A stretch of DNA of 64,000 nt from Halomonas gemina (GCF_023554995.1 NZ_JAMJPK010000002.1:372001-436000); one strand, 5' to 3'. Shown: positions 45,218 through 55,569, numbered from the stretch's first letter. Translations and numbers: made by a program. Notes: generated from the letters alone by a model not told the origin.

Positions 45218-45263
45218 GTGGTGCGTGATGACGTAGGTGCATGGCACCCAGCGACGGCCGGCG

Positions 45264-45833
45264 TCAGAGTACGCCCTTGGCCTTGGCGGTGTGGATCGCG
45301 ATCGCATCCATCAGCGGTGGCGACAGGCAGTCGTAGGGCTCCAGGCCCAGCTTCTTGAGCCGACCGCGGACGTTGTCCATGTTGTCCGGGTCGGCACCCG
45401 ACTCGATGATCGAGGAGACGAAGGCGGCGAATTCCGGCGCCGCCCAGCCGGTGGCGTCGGAGAGTTCAGTGTGGATGAAGTCCAGGCCGTGGAAGGGGTG
45501 GTCGGTATTCTCGATGCGGCCGAACATGTGGACGCCGCACTCCTTGCAGGCATGGCGCTGGATGGCGGCCGAGGTGTCGACGACCGCCAGCTTGTCCTCA
45601 TTGGCCGTGACGCTGAGGCTCTCGCGGGGCACCACGGCGACCATCGAGAACAGCGCACCCTCGGGCTTCCAGCACTTGGTACAGCCGCACACATGGTTGT
45701 GGGCGCACTGTGCCTTGACGGTCACCTCGACGGGATTGTCGGAACAGTGGCAATGCAGGGTGCCGCCGTTGAAGCTGTCGCTGCCGGCACGCACACCGCT
45801 ATCCACGGCGGGATGGATCCTGATGTCGCTCAT
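45264..45833 (-). CDS. gfa: S-(hydroxymethyl)glutathione synthase
   Basis: A 189-residue zinc protein proposed to speed condensation of formaldehyde with glutathione. The start at [10 protein letters not shown] gives the usual length and N-terminus. Zinc-binding cysteines appear in [25 protein letters not shown] and [12 protein letters not shown]. The frame continues upstream in a proline/alanine-rich stretch to another ATG at 45977 with its own AGAGGAG site, so a 48-residue extension is possible. It belongs with frmA and fghA, on the other side of a LysR gene. Confidence 0.92.
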   Translation of the reverse strand: MSDIRIHPAVDSGVRAGSDSFNGGTLHCHCSDNPVEVTVKAQCAHNHVCGCTKCWKPEGALFSMVAVVPRESLSVTANEDKLAVVDTSAAIQRHACKECGVHMFGRIENTDHPFHGLDFIHTELSDATGWAAPEFAAFVSSIIESGADPDNMDNVRGRLKKLGLEPYDCLSPPLMDAIAIHTAKAKGVL

Positions 45834-46169
45834 GGTGGTGGCTCCCTGGGAAGGGGTGGCTGCTGCAGGAGATGCCGCGGCTGGGGGCTCGGGGCGGTCA
45901 CGGCCCTGCTGGGACGTCGTCGAGGGTGTCGCCCCCTGGCCGCCGAACCAGCGCTTCAGTGTGTCCATCAGGCTCATGGGCTTCCGCTCCTCTTGTAGTC
46001 TTGTCAGCATGGCGATCACCTGCGTCGTTGTGGGTCAGGCGGTACCTGTCGGTCACGCCGCCTCAGCAAGCCTCAGTAGTGAAGAATGACGGGGCAGTAT
46101 CCTTTGAAGCTATGGCACTTTGCGGCTTTTTGCCAACGCCGCGGATGTCCCGGGGAACCGCCGGTGGGC

Positions 46170-47060
46170 TCAGCGCCGCACGGGCAGCAGTTCATCGATA
46201 TGCGCGATCAGGTAGTCGATGAACTGGTGCACCTTGGGGGAACGGTGGCGATGGCGCGGATAGACGGCCCAGACCGCGGTATCGTCGTGCTGGTAGGCAT
46301 CGAGTACCGAGACCAGCTCGCCGCTGGCCAGGTGGGGATCCACGTAGTAGTCGGGAAGCTGGGCCAGCCCCAGGCCCTTGAGGGCCGCATCGAGCAGGGC
46401 CGGTCCCGAGTTGCCCTCCCAGGGTCCCTCGACCCTCACCTCGCGGCGCACCCCGTCGACATCGAATCGCCAGTGGTCGCGTGAGCCTACCAGGCACCGG
46501 TGGCGGGAGAGCTCCGACAGGGTATGGGGCTGGGGCATCCGGGTGAAATAGCCCGGGGAGCCGACCACGTACTCGTGGCGTTCACAGATGCGCCGGGCGA
46601 TCAGCGTCGAGTCCTTGAGCGTGCCCATGCGGATGGCGATGTCATACCCTTCGTCGATGATGTCCACCTGACGATTGGTGAAGTGCAGGCGGATCTCGAG
46701 CTGGGGATGCTGGCAGAGGAAGTCGTTGATCAGCGGCGCGATGAAGCGCTCACCGAAGGTGGTCGCCGAGGTCAGCCTGAGCACGCCCCGCGGCCGGGCC
46801 TGCAGGTCGTTGATCGCCGCCTCGGCCTCGCGGAAGCCGTCGAACAGGTGATGGCAGTGCTCGTAATAGAGGGCCCCGGCATCAGTGAGGCGAATCTGGC
46901 GGGTGGTCCGGTAGAGCAGGGTGGTCCCCAGCTGATTCTCCAACTGGCTGACCAGGCGGCTGACATGGGAGTTGGAGACCTTGAGATGTCGTGCGGCGGC
47001 CGCGAAGGTCCCCAGGCGCACTACTTCCACGAAGGCTTCGATCCTGTCCCAGCGCTGCAT
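46170..47060 (-). CDS. LysR-family regulator, divergent from frmA
   Basis: A 296-residue LysR-type regulator with an N-terminal helix-turn-helix (GTFAAAARHLKVSNSHVSRL) and an effector domain. It is transcribed away from the glutathione-dependent formaldehyde dehydrogenase gene, with a LysR-type dyad between them. A role in formaldehyde-responsive control is inferred from this position; related regulators sit beside frmA in several proteobacteria. Confidence 0.9.
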   Translation of the reverse strand: MQRWDRIEAFVEVVRLGTFAAAARHLKVSNSHVSRLVSQLENQLGTTLLYRTTRQIRLTDAGALYYEHCHHLFDGFREAEAAINDLQARPRGVLRLTSATTFGERFIAPLINDFLCQHPQLEIRLHFTNRQVDIIDEGYDIAIRMGTLKDSTLIARRICERHEYVVGSPGYFTRMPQPHTLSELSRHRCLVGSRDHWRFDVDGVRREVRVEGPWEGNSGPALLDAALKGLGLAQLPDYYVDPHLASGELVSVLDAYQHDDTAVWAVYPRHRHRSPKVHQFIDYLIAHIDELLPVRR

Positions 47061-47081
47061 CTTGGCCTCTCCTGCCTGGAC

Positions 47082-48297
<1,216 letters not shown>

Positions 48298-48316
48298 GCC
48301 ATCAGGAGCCTGATTC

Positions 48317-49171
48317 ATGACCATGACCGAACACCTCGAGCTGGTCTCGGCCAACAAGAGTTTCGGTGGCTGGCACAAGCGCTATCGCCACCGCTCCCGG
48401 GCACTGGACTGCGAGATGACCTTCTCCATCTACCTGCCCCCCCAGGCCGAGGCCGGGCGGGTACCGCTGCTGTGGTGGCTCTCCGGGCTGACCTGTACCG
48501 ACGAGAACTTCATGCAGAAGGCCGGCGCCCATCGGGTTGCCGCCGAGCTCGGCATGGCCATCGTCTGTCCGGACACCAGCCCCAGGGGCACCGACCTGCC
48601 GGGCGAACACGACAGCTACGACTTCGGCAGCGGGGCCGGCTTCTACGTCAATGCCACCCGGAAGCCCTGGAAGAAGCACTACCGCATGTACGACTACGTG
48701 GCCGAGGAGCTGCCCTCGGTGGTGCGCCAGCACTTCCCGGTCAACGGCCGCGAGTCGATCAGCGGCCACTCCATGGGTGGGCACGGCGCCCTGGTCATGG
48801 CCCTGCGCCGTCCCGGGCACTACCGTTCGGTGTCGGCCTTCGCGCCAGTCGTCAATCCCAGCGAGTGCCCCTGGGGCCAGAAGGCCTTCTCCGGCTACCT
48901 GGGGGAGGACCGTGGCCTCTGGACCCAGTACGACGCCTGCGAACTGGTGGCCCGCGGCGCCTCGAGCCAGCCGCTGTTCATCGACCAGGGCGAGGCCGAC
49001 GACTTCCTCGAGGAGCAGCTCTGCCCCGAGCGGCTCGAGGCGGTGTGCGCCGAGCACGACCACCCGCTGACCCTGCGCCGCCAGCCGGGCTATGACCACA
49101 GCTACTTCTTTATCGCTACCTTCATCGAGGATCACCTGCGCTACCATGCCGAGCGGCTGAACAAGCGCTGA
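48317..49171 (+). CDS. fghA: S-formylglutathione hydrolase
   Basis: A 284-residue esterase-D-type hydrolase that releases formate and glutathione. The nucleophile elbow is SGHSMGGHGALVMAL, and the oxyanion region LSGLTCTDENFMQKAG is conserved. The C-terminal PGYDHSYFFIATFIEDH includes the catalytic histidine. Two near starts (MTMTEH) are possible. An AGGAG site lies upstream, and the gene is surely co-transcribed with frmA. Confidence 0.96.
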   Translation: MTMTEHLELVSANKSFGGWHKRYRHRSRALDCEMTFSIYLPPQAEAGRVPLLWWLSGLTCTDENFMQKAGAHRVAAELGMAIVCPDTSPRGTDLPGEHDSYDFGSGAGFYVNATRKPWKKHYRMYDYVAEELPSVVRQHFPVNGRESISGHSMGGHGALVMALRRPGHYRSVSAFAPVVNPSECPWGQKAFSGYLGEDRGLWTQYDACELVARGASSQPLFIDQGEADDFLEEQLCPERLEAVCAEHDHPLTLRRQPGYDHSYFFIATFIEDHLRYHAERLNKR

Positions 49172-49203
49172 TCCGGCGCAGGCTCTCGCCAGGGTGACAG
49201 GCT

Positions 49204-49221
49204 GCCTCCCTTCGGGGAGGC
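49204..49221 (+). terminator. Hairpin after fghA
   Basis: A 7-bp stem (49204-49210 with 49215-49221) around a TTCG loop, 32 bp after fghA. No T-run follows; a TATACT -10-like hexamer starts at 49230 and could serve mtgA. Confidence 0.55.
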
Positions 49222-49287
49222 GGCCTCGTTATACTGCCAGCTATTCACGAAGCGGCGAGGGGTGCCCATGGCCGAGCGAGAGGCACA

Positions 49288-49989
49288 ATGAGGGAGTGGT
49301 GGCAGCGGGTCTGGCGGGTGCTGTGGCGTACCCTGCTTGGCTTCGTGGTGTGTTCCCTGGTGCTGGTGCTGCTGCTGCGCGTGGTACCGGTGTTCGGCTC
49401 CATGGTGATGGTGGAGCGCAAGGTCCAGTCCTGGGTCGCCGGGGAGTCCCTCGATATCCGCCACCAGTGGCAACCCTGGCAACGCCTCTCCGACCACGCC
49501 AAGCTGGCGGTGATCGCCGCCGAGGACCAGCGCTTCCCGCTGCATCACGGCTTCGACTTCGGTGAGATGCGCCGCGCCTGGGAGGCCAGCCGCAACGGGG
49601 GTCGCCTGCGCGGGGCCAGCACCATCAGCCAGCAGACCGCCAAGAACCTCTTCCTGTGGACCGGGCGCAGCTGGGTGCGCAAGGGACTGGAGGCCTGGTT
49701 CACCCTGTTGATCGAGGCGCTGTGGCCCAAGCAGCGCATCCTCGAGGTCTACCTCAACATCGTCGAGTGGGACAGCGGGGTGTTCGGTCTCGAGGCCGCC
49801 TCCCGCCACTACTTCGGTGTTGCCGCCGAGGAGCTCAGCGAGGCCCAGGCCAGCCGTCTGGCGGCGATCCTGCCTGACCCCCGCGGCCGAGATGCGGCGC
49901 GCCCCGGCCCCCAGGTGGAGCGACGCAGCGCCTGGATCCGCCAGCAGATGCGCAACCTCGGCGGTAGCGGCTATCTCGAGCGGCTCTGA
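49288..49989 (+). CDS. mtgA: Monofunctional biosynthetic peptidoglycan transglycosylase
   Basis: A 233-residue GT51 glycosyltransferase that polymerises lipid II. One N-terminal membrane anchor (about 12-37) precedes the catalytic domain with the essential glutamate E79 in AAEDQRFPLHHGFD, then GASTISQQTAKNLFLW (109-124) and RILEVYLNIVEWD (150-162). The 3' end overlaps the convergent EamA gene by 19 bp. Confidence 0.95.
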   Translation: MREWWQRVWRVLWRTLLGFVVCSLVLVLLLRVVPVFGSMVMVERKVQSWVAGESLDIRHQWQPWQRLSDHAKLAVIAAEDQRFPLHHGFDFGEMRRAWEASRNGGRLRGASTISQQTAKNLFLWTGRSWVRKGLEAWFTLLIEALWPKQRILEVYLNIVEWDSGVFGLEAASRHYFGVAAEELSEAQASRLAAILPDPRGRDAARPGPQVERRSAWIRQQMRNLGGSGYLERL

Positions 49990-50885
49990 GGGCCGCTTCT
50001 GACCACCAGCACCACCCCGGCGATGGCGATGGCCATGCCCACCAGCGACAGGGGCGGCAGGCGCTCGTCGAACAGCCACCACGCCTCCAGCGCCGTCACC
50101 GGCGGCACCAGGTAGAAGAGGCTGGCCACCCGCGAGGCCTCGCCGCGCCTGATCAGCGCCATCAGCAGCAGGATGGCGGAGATGGAGAGCACCAGCACCA
50201 GCCAGGCCAGGGTCAGCAGGAAGGTGGGCGCCCAGTCGATCTCCCGGGTCTCGAACAGCAGCGCGCCCAGTCCCAGCAGCGTCCCGGCACCGAGATACTG
50301 CACCACGGTGCCGGAGAGCAGCGGCATGCCGGTGCAGAAGCGCTTCTGGTAGAGGGTACCCAACGAGATGCCGACCAGCGCCACCATCACGCTGGCCAGC
50401 GCTTTGATGCCGAACCCCCGGAACTGCATCTCGCCCGGGTCGAGCTTGCCGCCCAGCACCATGCCGATGCCGACGAGCCCCATCACCAGTCCCAGCCACT
50501 GCAGGCGCCCCAATCGCTCGCCCAGCAGGGGGCCGGCGAGCCCGGCGGTGAGCAGAGGCTGCAGCCCCACCAGCAGGGCGGCGAGGCCCGCCGGCATGCC
50601 CTGATAGATGCCGTAGAAGACTCCACCAAGGTAGGCGCCGTGAACCAGCAGGCCGGAGACCGCGATGTGTCCCCACAGCCGTGGGCCCTGTGGCCAGCCG
50701 CCCCGCAGCAGCATGACCAGCGGGACCAGCAGGGCCAGGGTCAGCACGAAGCGCACGAACAGGAAGGTGAAGGGTTCGGCATGGGGGAGGCCGAACTTGG
50801 CGCCGATGAAGCCGGTGCTCCAAAGTGCCACGAAGAGCACGGGCATGGCGGCCAGCCACGCCTGGCGGTGACGTTCCGATGTCAT
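49971..50885 (-). CDS. EamA/DMT-superfamily transporter
   Basis: A 304-residue protein with ten hydrophobic helices and two EamA repeats, of the drug/metabolite transporter superfamily. Typical segments are VLFVALWSTGFIGAKFGLPH in the first repeat and RRGEASRVASLFYLVPPVTA in the second. The substrate is not evident; amino acid or metabolite efflux is the common role. I start at the ATG at 50885; a TTG three codons earlier is also in frame. It faces away from the TRAP operon. Confidence 0.88.
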   Translation of the reverse strand: MTSERHRQAWLAAMPVLFVALWSTGFIGAKFGLPHAEPFTFLFVRFVLTLALLVPLVMLLRGGWPQGPRLWGHIAVSGLLVHGAYLGGVFYGIYQGMPAGLAALLVGLQPLLTAGLAGPLLGERLGRLQWLGLVMGLVGIGMVLGGKLDPGEMQFRGFGIKALASVMVALVGISLGTLYQKRFCTGMPLLSGTVVQYLGAGTLLGLGALLFETREIDWAPTFLLTLAWLVLVLSISAILLLMALIRRGEASRVASLFYLVPPVTALEAWWLFDERLPPLSLVGMAIAIAGVVLVVRSGPQSRSR

Positions 50886-50993
50886 GGCAAACAACTTCCA
50901 GGGTCAGGGGGTGCGGGCATCATCGCGGCCAAAGGCGCGGGATGCCACTCTCGCGGCTCGTGCTTTGGTCGTAGGCGCCATCGTGGCGGAAAA

Positions 50994-51006
50994 TTGGTCA
51001 GACCAG
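50994..51006. promoter_or_regulatory. GntR-like operator, site 1
   Basis: TTGGTCAGACCAG is a near-perfect palindrome around one central base (one mismatch at the outer end). It shares its core with site 2, whose centre is 54 bp away. The pattern fits FadR-subfamily GntR regulators. Confidence 0.6.
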
Positions 51007-51047
51007 GATTTTGCCAGAGGATACAGGATGTTGCCATCCGTGAGCGC

Positions 51048-51060
51048 TTGGTCTGACCAA
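51048..51060. promoter_or_regulatory. GntR-like operator, site 2
   Basis: TTGGTCTGACCAA is a perfect palindrome around one central base. A further half-site TGACCAAA follows at once (51061-51068). It lies between the EamA gene and the TRAP operon, 246 bp before the binding-protein start. Confidence 0.65.
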
Positions 51061-51305
51061 TGACCAAAGGCCGCTTGCGTTGAAAGTCGCTATTGGCCGG
51101 GGGTGGGGTTTTCGCTAGCTTTCGCCATGGAAGTCTTTTCCAGATTATCGAGACTTCCCTCAGGCCCCGCAGGGAAAGCGGTGCAAGCCGTCCGGTGTAT
51201 CCTCAAGAGCCACGGGCGTGCGTGATGGGCCATGGATGACAACAACAAGTTATCGTCGACGCCCGCGGATTCCGCAGGCGCGCTATCCAACCAGGAGTCC
51301 ATGCC
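51061..51305 (+). promoter_or_regulatory. Long leader before the TRAP operon
   Basis: About 245 bp without a gene. It contains the end of the operator region, a TTGAAA hexamer near 51079 without a matching -10, and several short GC hairpins (for instance GCGGATTCCGC near 51264). An AGGAG site at 51293-51297 serves the binding-protein gene. No known riboswitch is recognisable by eye. Confidence 0.35.
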
Positions 51306-52475
51306 ATGCAAGACGACAAGCAGCCGTCAAGCATCTCTTCCGTCGACAACGACAACACGAAAGTCCTCAAGGAGTTCCAGACCCCGAGCCGGCGTAACTT
51401 CCTGAAGGCCGCGGCCGTCGGGTCGGCGGCGGCCGTGGCGGCCCCCTGGATCGGCAACGTCCAGGCGCAGGAGGGCATCCGCATTCGCATGCAGTCCTCC
51501 TGGCAGCCCGGTACCACGGGTTACAAGATTTTCGAGGAGTGGGCGGCCGGCGTCGCCGAGGCGACGGGCGGCGAAGTGATGATCGAGCCTTTCCCCGCCG
51601 GTGCCGTGGCCGGCGCTTTCGAAGTCGCCGATGCGGTGCGTAATGGTGTTATCGACGGCCAGAACTGGTTCACCGTCTACTGGCCCGGCAAGATGCCGGC
51701 CGGCGTCTTCCTGACCGCCTACCCGATGGGGCTCTCCGTTCCCCACCAGTGGGACATGATGTTCGGTGCCTACGGTGGCTTCGGCATCGCCAAGGACCTC
51801 TACCGCAAGCAGGGTCAGGAACTGCTGGGCTACGTTCATCACGATATGAACCTGATTCACTCCAAGAAGCCGCTGCGTAGTTTCGATGACTTCAAGGGGA
51901 TCAAGCTACGCATGCCCGGCGGGATTGTCGCCGAGACCTTTGCGTCCATCGGCGCTCAGACGACCCTGCTGCCGGGCTCCGAGGTCTATCCGGCCCTGGA
52001 GAAGGGCACCATCGATGCGGCTGACTATGTCGGCGCCGCGGTGAACTTCGAGCTGGGCTTCTGGCAGGTGGCTGACTACATCATCATGGGCCCGCCCTCC
52101 ACACCCTGCCTGCACCAGGCCGTCGACCTCATGGATATCTCCGTGAATCGTCGCACCTTCGAGCGCATGTCGCCGCAGACCCAGGACCTGATGCATGACC
52201 TGGTGGCCGCCTATTCCCGCGAGCACTACGCAGCGATCCAGAAGGCCAACGCCGAAGCCTGGCCGAAGTATCGCGAGAAGGGCGTGGAGATCATCCACCT
52301 CAGCGAGGAGGATGGCAATCGCTTCCGCGAAGCCGCCATCCCGCTGTGGTTCAAGTGGGCCAACAAGGACCCGGATGCCGCGCGGCTCTTCAAGGCGCAC
52401 CTCGATACCATGATGGATCCGGCGGTGGCGCTGGTCACTGAAGAGGACATCAAGGGCTACGAACTCAACGTCTGA
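51306..52475 (+). CDS. dctP: TRAP transporter substrate-binding protein (DctP family), Tat-type leader
   Basis: A 389-residue periplasmic solute receptor of a TRAP importer. The N-terminus carries a twin-arginine leader, SRRNFLK at 28-34 followed by AAAVGSAAAVAAPWIGNVQA, so it is probably exported folded through Tat. Mature-domain blocks include GVIDGQNWFTVYWPGKMPAG and FDDFKGIKLRMPGGIVAETF, where the Arg that binds a substrate carboxylate is expected. The branch resembles TakP-like keto-acid receptors, but the ligand is not certain. Start chosen by the AGGAG site; an ATG at 51301 is in another frame. Confidence 0.92.
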   Translation: MQDDKQPSSISSVDNDNTKVLKEFQTPSRRNFLKAAAVGSAAAVAAPWIGNVQAQEGIRIRMQSSWQPGTTGYKIFEEWAAGVAEATGGEVMIEPFPAGAVAGAFEVADAVRNGVIDGQNWFTVYWPGKMPAGVFLTAYPMGLSVPHQWDMMFGAYGGFGIAKDLYRKQGQELLGYVHHDMNLIHSKKPLRSFDDFKGIKLRMPGGIVAETFASIGAQTTLLPGSEVYPALEKGTIDAADYVGAAVNFELGFWQVADYIIMGPPSTPCLHQAVDLMDISVNRRTFERMSPQTQDLMHDLVAAYSREHYAAIQKANAEAWPKYREKGVEIIHLSEEDGNRFREAAIPLWFKWANKDPDAARLFKAHLDTMMDPAVALVTEEDIKGYELNV

Positions 52476-52493
52476 CCCTTCTGTATGACCGGA

Positions 52494-52529
52494 CCGGGTG
52501 TTGTGTGCCGAGGGCCGCAACACCCGGTT
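52494..52529 (+). other. Intercistronic stem-loop between dctP and dctQM
   Basis: A perfect 11-bp stem (52494-52504 with 52519-52529; arms ACCGGGTGTTG and its complement) with a 14-base loop lies 18 bp after the dctP stop. No T-tract follows, so it more likely protects the receptor mRNA than ends transcription. Confidence 0.7.
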
Positions 52530-52620
52530 TGGGTAAGGAAACCACTACTGATCCCGCATCCCGTCGACTCGATGATCCGTAGCCATCGCCGGGAGGTGAT
52601 GGCGTCGCGGAGGAGTGTCC

Positions 52621-54819
52621 ATGAATCTTGATATCGAATTCGTTCTTCCGCACTGGCTCTACTGGTCGGTGCTGCTGCTATTGCCACTGGTGGTAATGTT
52701 CTTTGTCGATCGCAGCTTCCGGCGTGGCGGCACCATCAGCGGCGGCGACACCGCCGAGGTGCCGGCTGGCCAGGAAGTCGAGGTGGCCTATCAGCCCCCC
52801 GGTAATCTGTTTACCGCTATCGTCGACCGCCTGTCGGGGTTTTCCGGGCGCTACGTGGCCTACTGGGCGTTGATCGCCCCCTTCATCTTCACTTACGAAG
52901 TGCTGGTTCGCTACGCTTTCAACTCGCCGACCAACTGGGCCCATGAGTCGATGACCCTGATGTTCGGCATGCAGTACCTGATCGCCGGGGCCTACGCGCT
53001 GCGCGAAGGCGGGCACGTACGTGTCGATATCCTCTACCAGCGCGCCAAGCCACTTAACAGGGCGGCGCTGGATGTCGTCACCTCGATCTTCTTCTTCATC
53101 TTCACCATCGCGCTGCTGGTGACCGGTTGGAAGTTCTTCTCCCAGTCGGTCAGCGATGAGTTCTTCTTCGGTTCCAGCTACGCCAACGAGACCTCCTTCA
53201 CCGAGTGGTCGATTCAGTTCTACCCGGTGAAGTTCATGCTCTTCTTCGGTGCCTTGCTGCTGCTGCTGCAGGGGATAGGACAGCTGTTGCGCGATCTCCA
53301 GGCCTATCGCTATCACTGGCGCTTTCATGACGGCAGCCGTACCTTCGCCCGTGTGCTGCTGGTCGTGGCCGGACTGCTGGCGGCTTGGGTGGTCTTCGAG
53401 ATGGTCAACATCGGCGTGACAGACTACGAAAGCCTGGCGGGGAGTCTCGAGAACAGCCTTGGTTCCGTGGGCATCGGTGCCCTGACGGTGGTGATGTTCG
53501 GTTCGCTGATGGTCGTGCTGGTGGCAGGCCTGCCGCTGGCCTTCGTCACCGGTGGTCTGGGGGTGACCTTCCTTTATCTGGTCGGCGATCAGAACATGCT
53601 CAACCTGATGCCGTCGCGCATCTTCCCGATGATGACCAATTACCAGCTCTCGGCCATCCCGCTGTTCATCTTCATGGCCTCGGTGCTGGAGAAGGCGGGG
53701 ATCATCGAGGAGCTGTTCGACGTCGTCTACAAGTGGATGGGCGGGCTCAAGGCCGGTCTGGCGATCGCCACCATCATCGCCTCAACCCTGCTGGCTGCCA
53801 TGGTCGGCGTGATCGGGGCCGCGGTGGTGACCATGGGCCTGATCGCCCTGCCGGCGATGCTCAAGCGTCACTATGACCCGGAGATCGCCATCGGCTCGAT
53901 CATGGCCGGTGGGACCCTGGGCATCCTGATCCCGCCGTCGATACTGGCGATCATCTACGGCGTCATCGCCCAGCAGTCGGTGGGTGAGCTCTACCTCGGC
54001 TCGCTGATCCCCGGTCTGCTGCTGGCCTTCATGTATGGGTTCTACTGCTGGATGCGCGGCACCCTGAACATCAAGCTGGCGCCGCCGATGCCGGTCGAGG
54101 ATCGGGTCGACATGAAGGAGAAGCTTCGCCTGCTGCGTAAAATGCTGGCGCCGATCATCCTGGTCATTCTGGTGCTGGGCATCATCTTCACCGGTATCGC
54201 CACCCCGGTGGAAGCCGCCGGTATCGGCACCTTCGGTGCCCTGGTGGTGGCCGCCATGCACAAGCGCCTGACCTGGCCCAACCTGCATGCCGCCTGCATG
54301 AGCACGCTGGTCGCTTCGGCGATGGTGATGTGGATCATCTTCGGTGCCAGCATCTTCGTCGGCTTCTATATCCTGCAGGGTGGCCAGACCTTCGTGCAGG
54401 AGTTGATCTCCGGCGCGGGCCTCGGCCCCTACGCGGTACTGCTGCTGATGATGGTGCTGCTGGTGGCGCTGGGCATGTTCCTCGACTGGGTCGGGATCCT
54501 GCTGCTGGCGGTGCCGATCTTCGTGCCGCTGATCCAGGGGCTCTCCTTCGACGGCGTGTTCGGGCTTCCCGGCGTTGACCCCTCCGACGTCTCGTTGTGG
54601 TTCGGCGTCATCTACCTGGTCAACATGCAGATGTCCTTCCTCAGCCCGCCGTTCGGCTATGCGCTCTTCTACATCAAGGGGGTCTGCCCGCCGCATATCA
54701 CCATGGCGCAGATCTTCCGCTCCTCCTTCCCCTTCCTGGGCATCCAGGCGCTGGGGCTGCTGCTGGTGATCCTCTTCCCGGTGCTGGTCACCTGGCTACC
54801 CAACCTGGCCTATGGTTGA
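52621..54819 (+). CDS. dctQM: TRAP transporter fused small and large permease (DctQ-DctM)
   Basis: A 732-residue membrane protein joining the four-helix DctQ subunit (about 75-210, with ISGGDTAEVPAG in the loop before it) to the twelve-helix DctM subunit (about 270-730). DctM motifs are MTNYQLSAIPLFIFMASVLE and GGTLGILIPPSILAIIYGVI. It starts at an ATG with GGAGGAG 5 bp upstream. An extra N-terminal helix (HWLYWSVLLLLPLVVMFFVD) precedes the DctQ part, which is often seen in this fused branch. Confidence 0.93.
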   Translation: MNLDIEFVLPHWLYWSVLLLLPLVVMFFVDRSFRRGGTISGGDTAEVPAGQEVEVAYQPPGNLFTAIVDRLSGFSGRYVAYWALIAPFIFTYEVLVRYAFNSPTNWAHESMTLMFGMQYLIAGAYALREGGHVRVDILYQRAKPLNRAALDVVTSIFFFIFTIALLVTGWKFFSQSVSDEFFFGSSYANETSFTEWSIQFYPVKFMLFFGALLLLLQGIGQLLRDLQAYRYHWRFHDGSRTFARVLLVVAGLLAAWVVFEMVNIGVTDYESLAGSLENSLGSVGIGALTVVMFGSLMVVLVAGLPLAFVTGGLGVTFLYLVGDQNMLNLMPSRIFPMMTNYQLSAIPLFIFMASVLEKAGIIEELFDVVYKWMGGLKAGLAIATIIASTLLAAMVGVIGAAVVTMGLIALPAMLKRHYDPEIAIGSIMAGGTLGILIPPSILAIIYGVIAQQSVGELYLGSLIPGLLLAFMYGFYCWMRGTLNIKLAPPMPVEDRVDMKEKLRLLRKMLAPIILVILVLGIIFTGIATPVEAAGIGTFGALVVAAMHKRLTWPNLHAACMSTLVASAMVMWIIFGASIFVGFYILQGGQTFVQELISGAGLGPYAVLLLMMVLLVALGMFLDWVGILLLAVPIFVPLIQGLSFDGVFGLPGVDPSDVSLWFGVIYLVNMQMSFLSPPFGYALFYIKGVCPPHITMAQIFRSSFPFLGIQALGLLLVILFPVLVTWLPNLAYG

Positions 54820-54848
54820 CGCCAGGCGCTTTAACCGTTGAGGTATCT

Positions 54849-54878
54849 AAGGCGCTCCCAGCGAGGAGCGCCTTTTCT
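54849..54878 (+). terminator. Intrinsic terminator of the TRAP operon
   Basis: Stem AAGGCGCTCC (54849-54858) with GGAGCGCCTT (54865-54874), loop CAGCGA, followed by TTCTT. It lies 30 bp after the dctQM stop. Confidence 0.9.
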
Positions 54879-54966
54879 TACAACCCGTTACAACACTCTG
54901 TGAACTCGCCGTGACCCCGGGCGTCACAGAGGGGCACATTCATAACGCAACACCCTGGAGGTATTC

Positions 54967-55380
54967 ATGCAACGGATGACTGCTCTGTTCTCGGCCGCAC
55001 TTCTCTCTCTCGGCCTGGCCGCCACTGCTCAGGCCCAGCAGGATTCTGCGGCCAACGCAGAACAGCCGCAGGCCACCGCGCCGGCCCAGGACTTCTCCGA
55101 CCAGCAGCTGCAGCAGTTTGCCGACGCCTCCCAGGAGATCGCCGTGATCTCCCAGGAGTACACCGAGGAGCTGCAGGCGGCAGAGGATGAGCAAGCCCAG
55201 CAGGAAGTGCGCATGGAAGCCAACGACAAGATGGTCGAGGTGGTCGAGGACAGCGGTCTCGACGTGGATACCTTCAACGCCATCGGTCAGGCTATCCAGC
55301 AGGATCCTGAGATGATGCAGCGCGTGCAGGAGATGGCCAAGGCAAAGGCTAACGCCTCCAACGACGATCAGAACTCGTAA
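54967..55380 (+). CDS. Secreted DUF4168 protein
   Basis: A 137-residue exported protein. The signal peptide ends TAQAQ (about residue 24). The mature part is Gln/Ala/Asp-rich and helical: FSDQQLQQFADASQEIAVIS and FNAIGQAIQQDPEMMQRVQE are typical of DUF4168, whose function is unknown. Composition is strongly acidic, as expected for a periplasmic protein of a halophile. It has its own ribosome site (TGGAGG) and a terminator. Confidence 0.88.
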   Translation: MQRMTALFSAALLSLGLAATAQAQQDSAANAEQPQATAPAQDFSDQQLQQFADASQEIAVISQEYTEELQAAEDEQAQQEVRMEANDKMVEVVEDSGLDVDTFNAIGQAIQQDPEMMQRVQEMAKAKANASNDDQNS

Positions 55381-55420
55381 GACGCCACCTCCGTCGAAGG
55401 CCGTTCCTTCGGCCACCGCG

Positions 55421-55449
55421 AGGCCACTCCGATGGGGGTGGCCTTTTTG
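55421..55449 (+). terminator. Intrinsic terminator of the DUF4168 gene
   Basis: AGGCCAC (55421-55427) pairs with GTGGCCT (55438-55444), with extra C-G pairs inside, and TTTTT follows. It lies 41 bp after the stop. Confidence 0.85.
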
Positions 55450-55569
55450 ATGTCCAGGGGATGGCCGATTCTCATTCCCCGTAGGATGGCTCCTCCGGCT
55501 AGGCCCCGCTTTACAGGGCGGATGGGCCATTCCAGACTGGGCACATCCACAGCACGCGGGGGCAAGGGC

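Noticed and set aside
51301..51330. ATG five bases before the dctP start
   Set aside because: It opens another frame (MPCKTTSSRQ) without family features; the ATG at 51306 gives a complete Tat leader and TRAP receptor.
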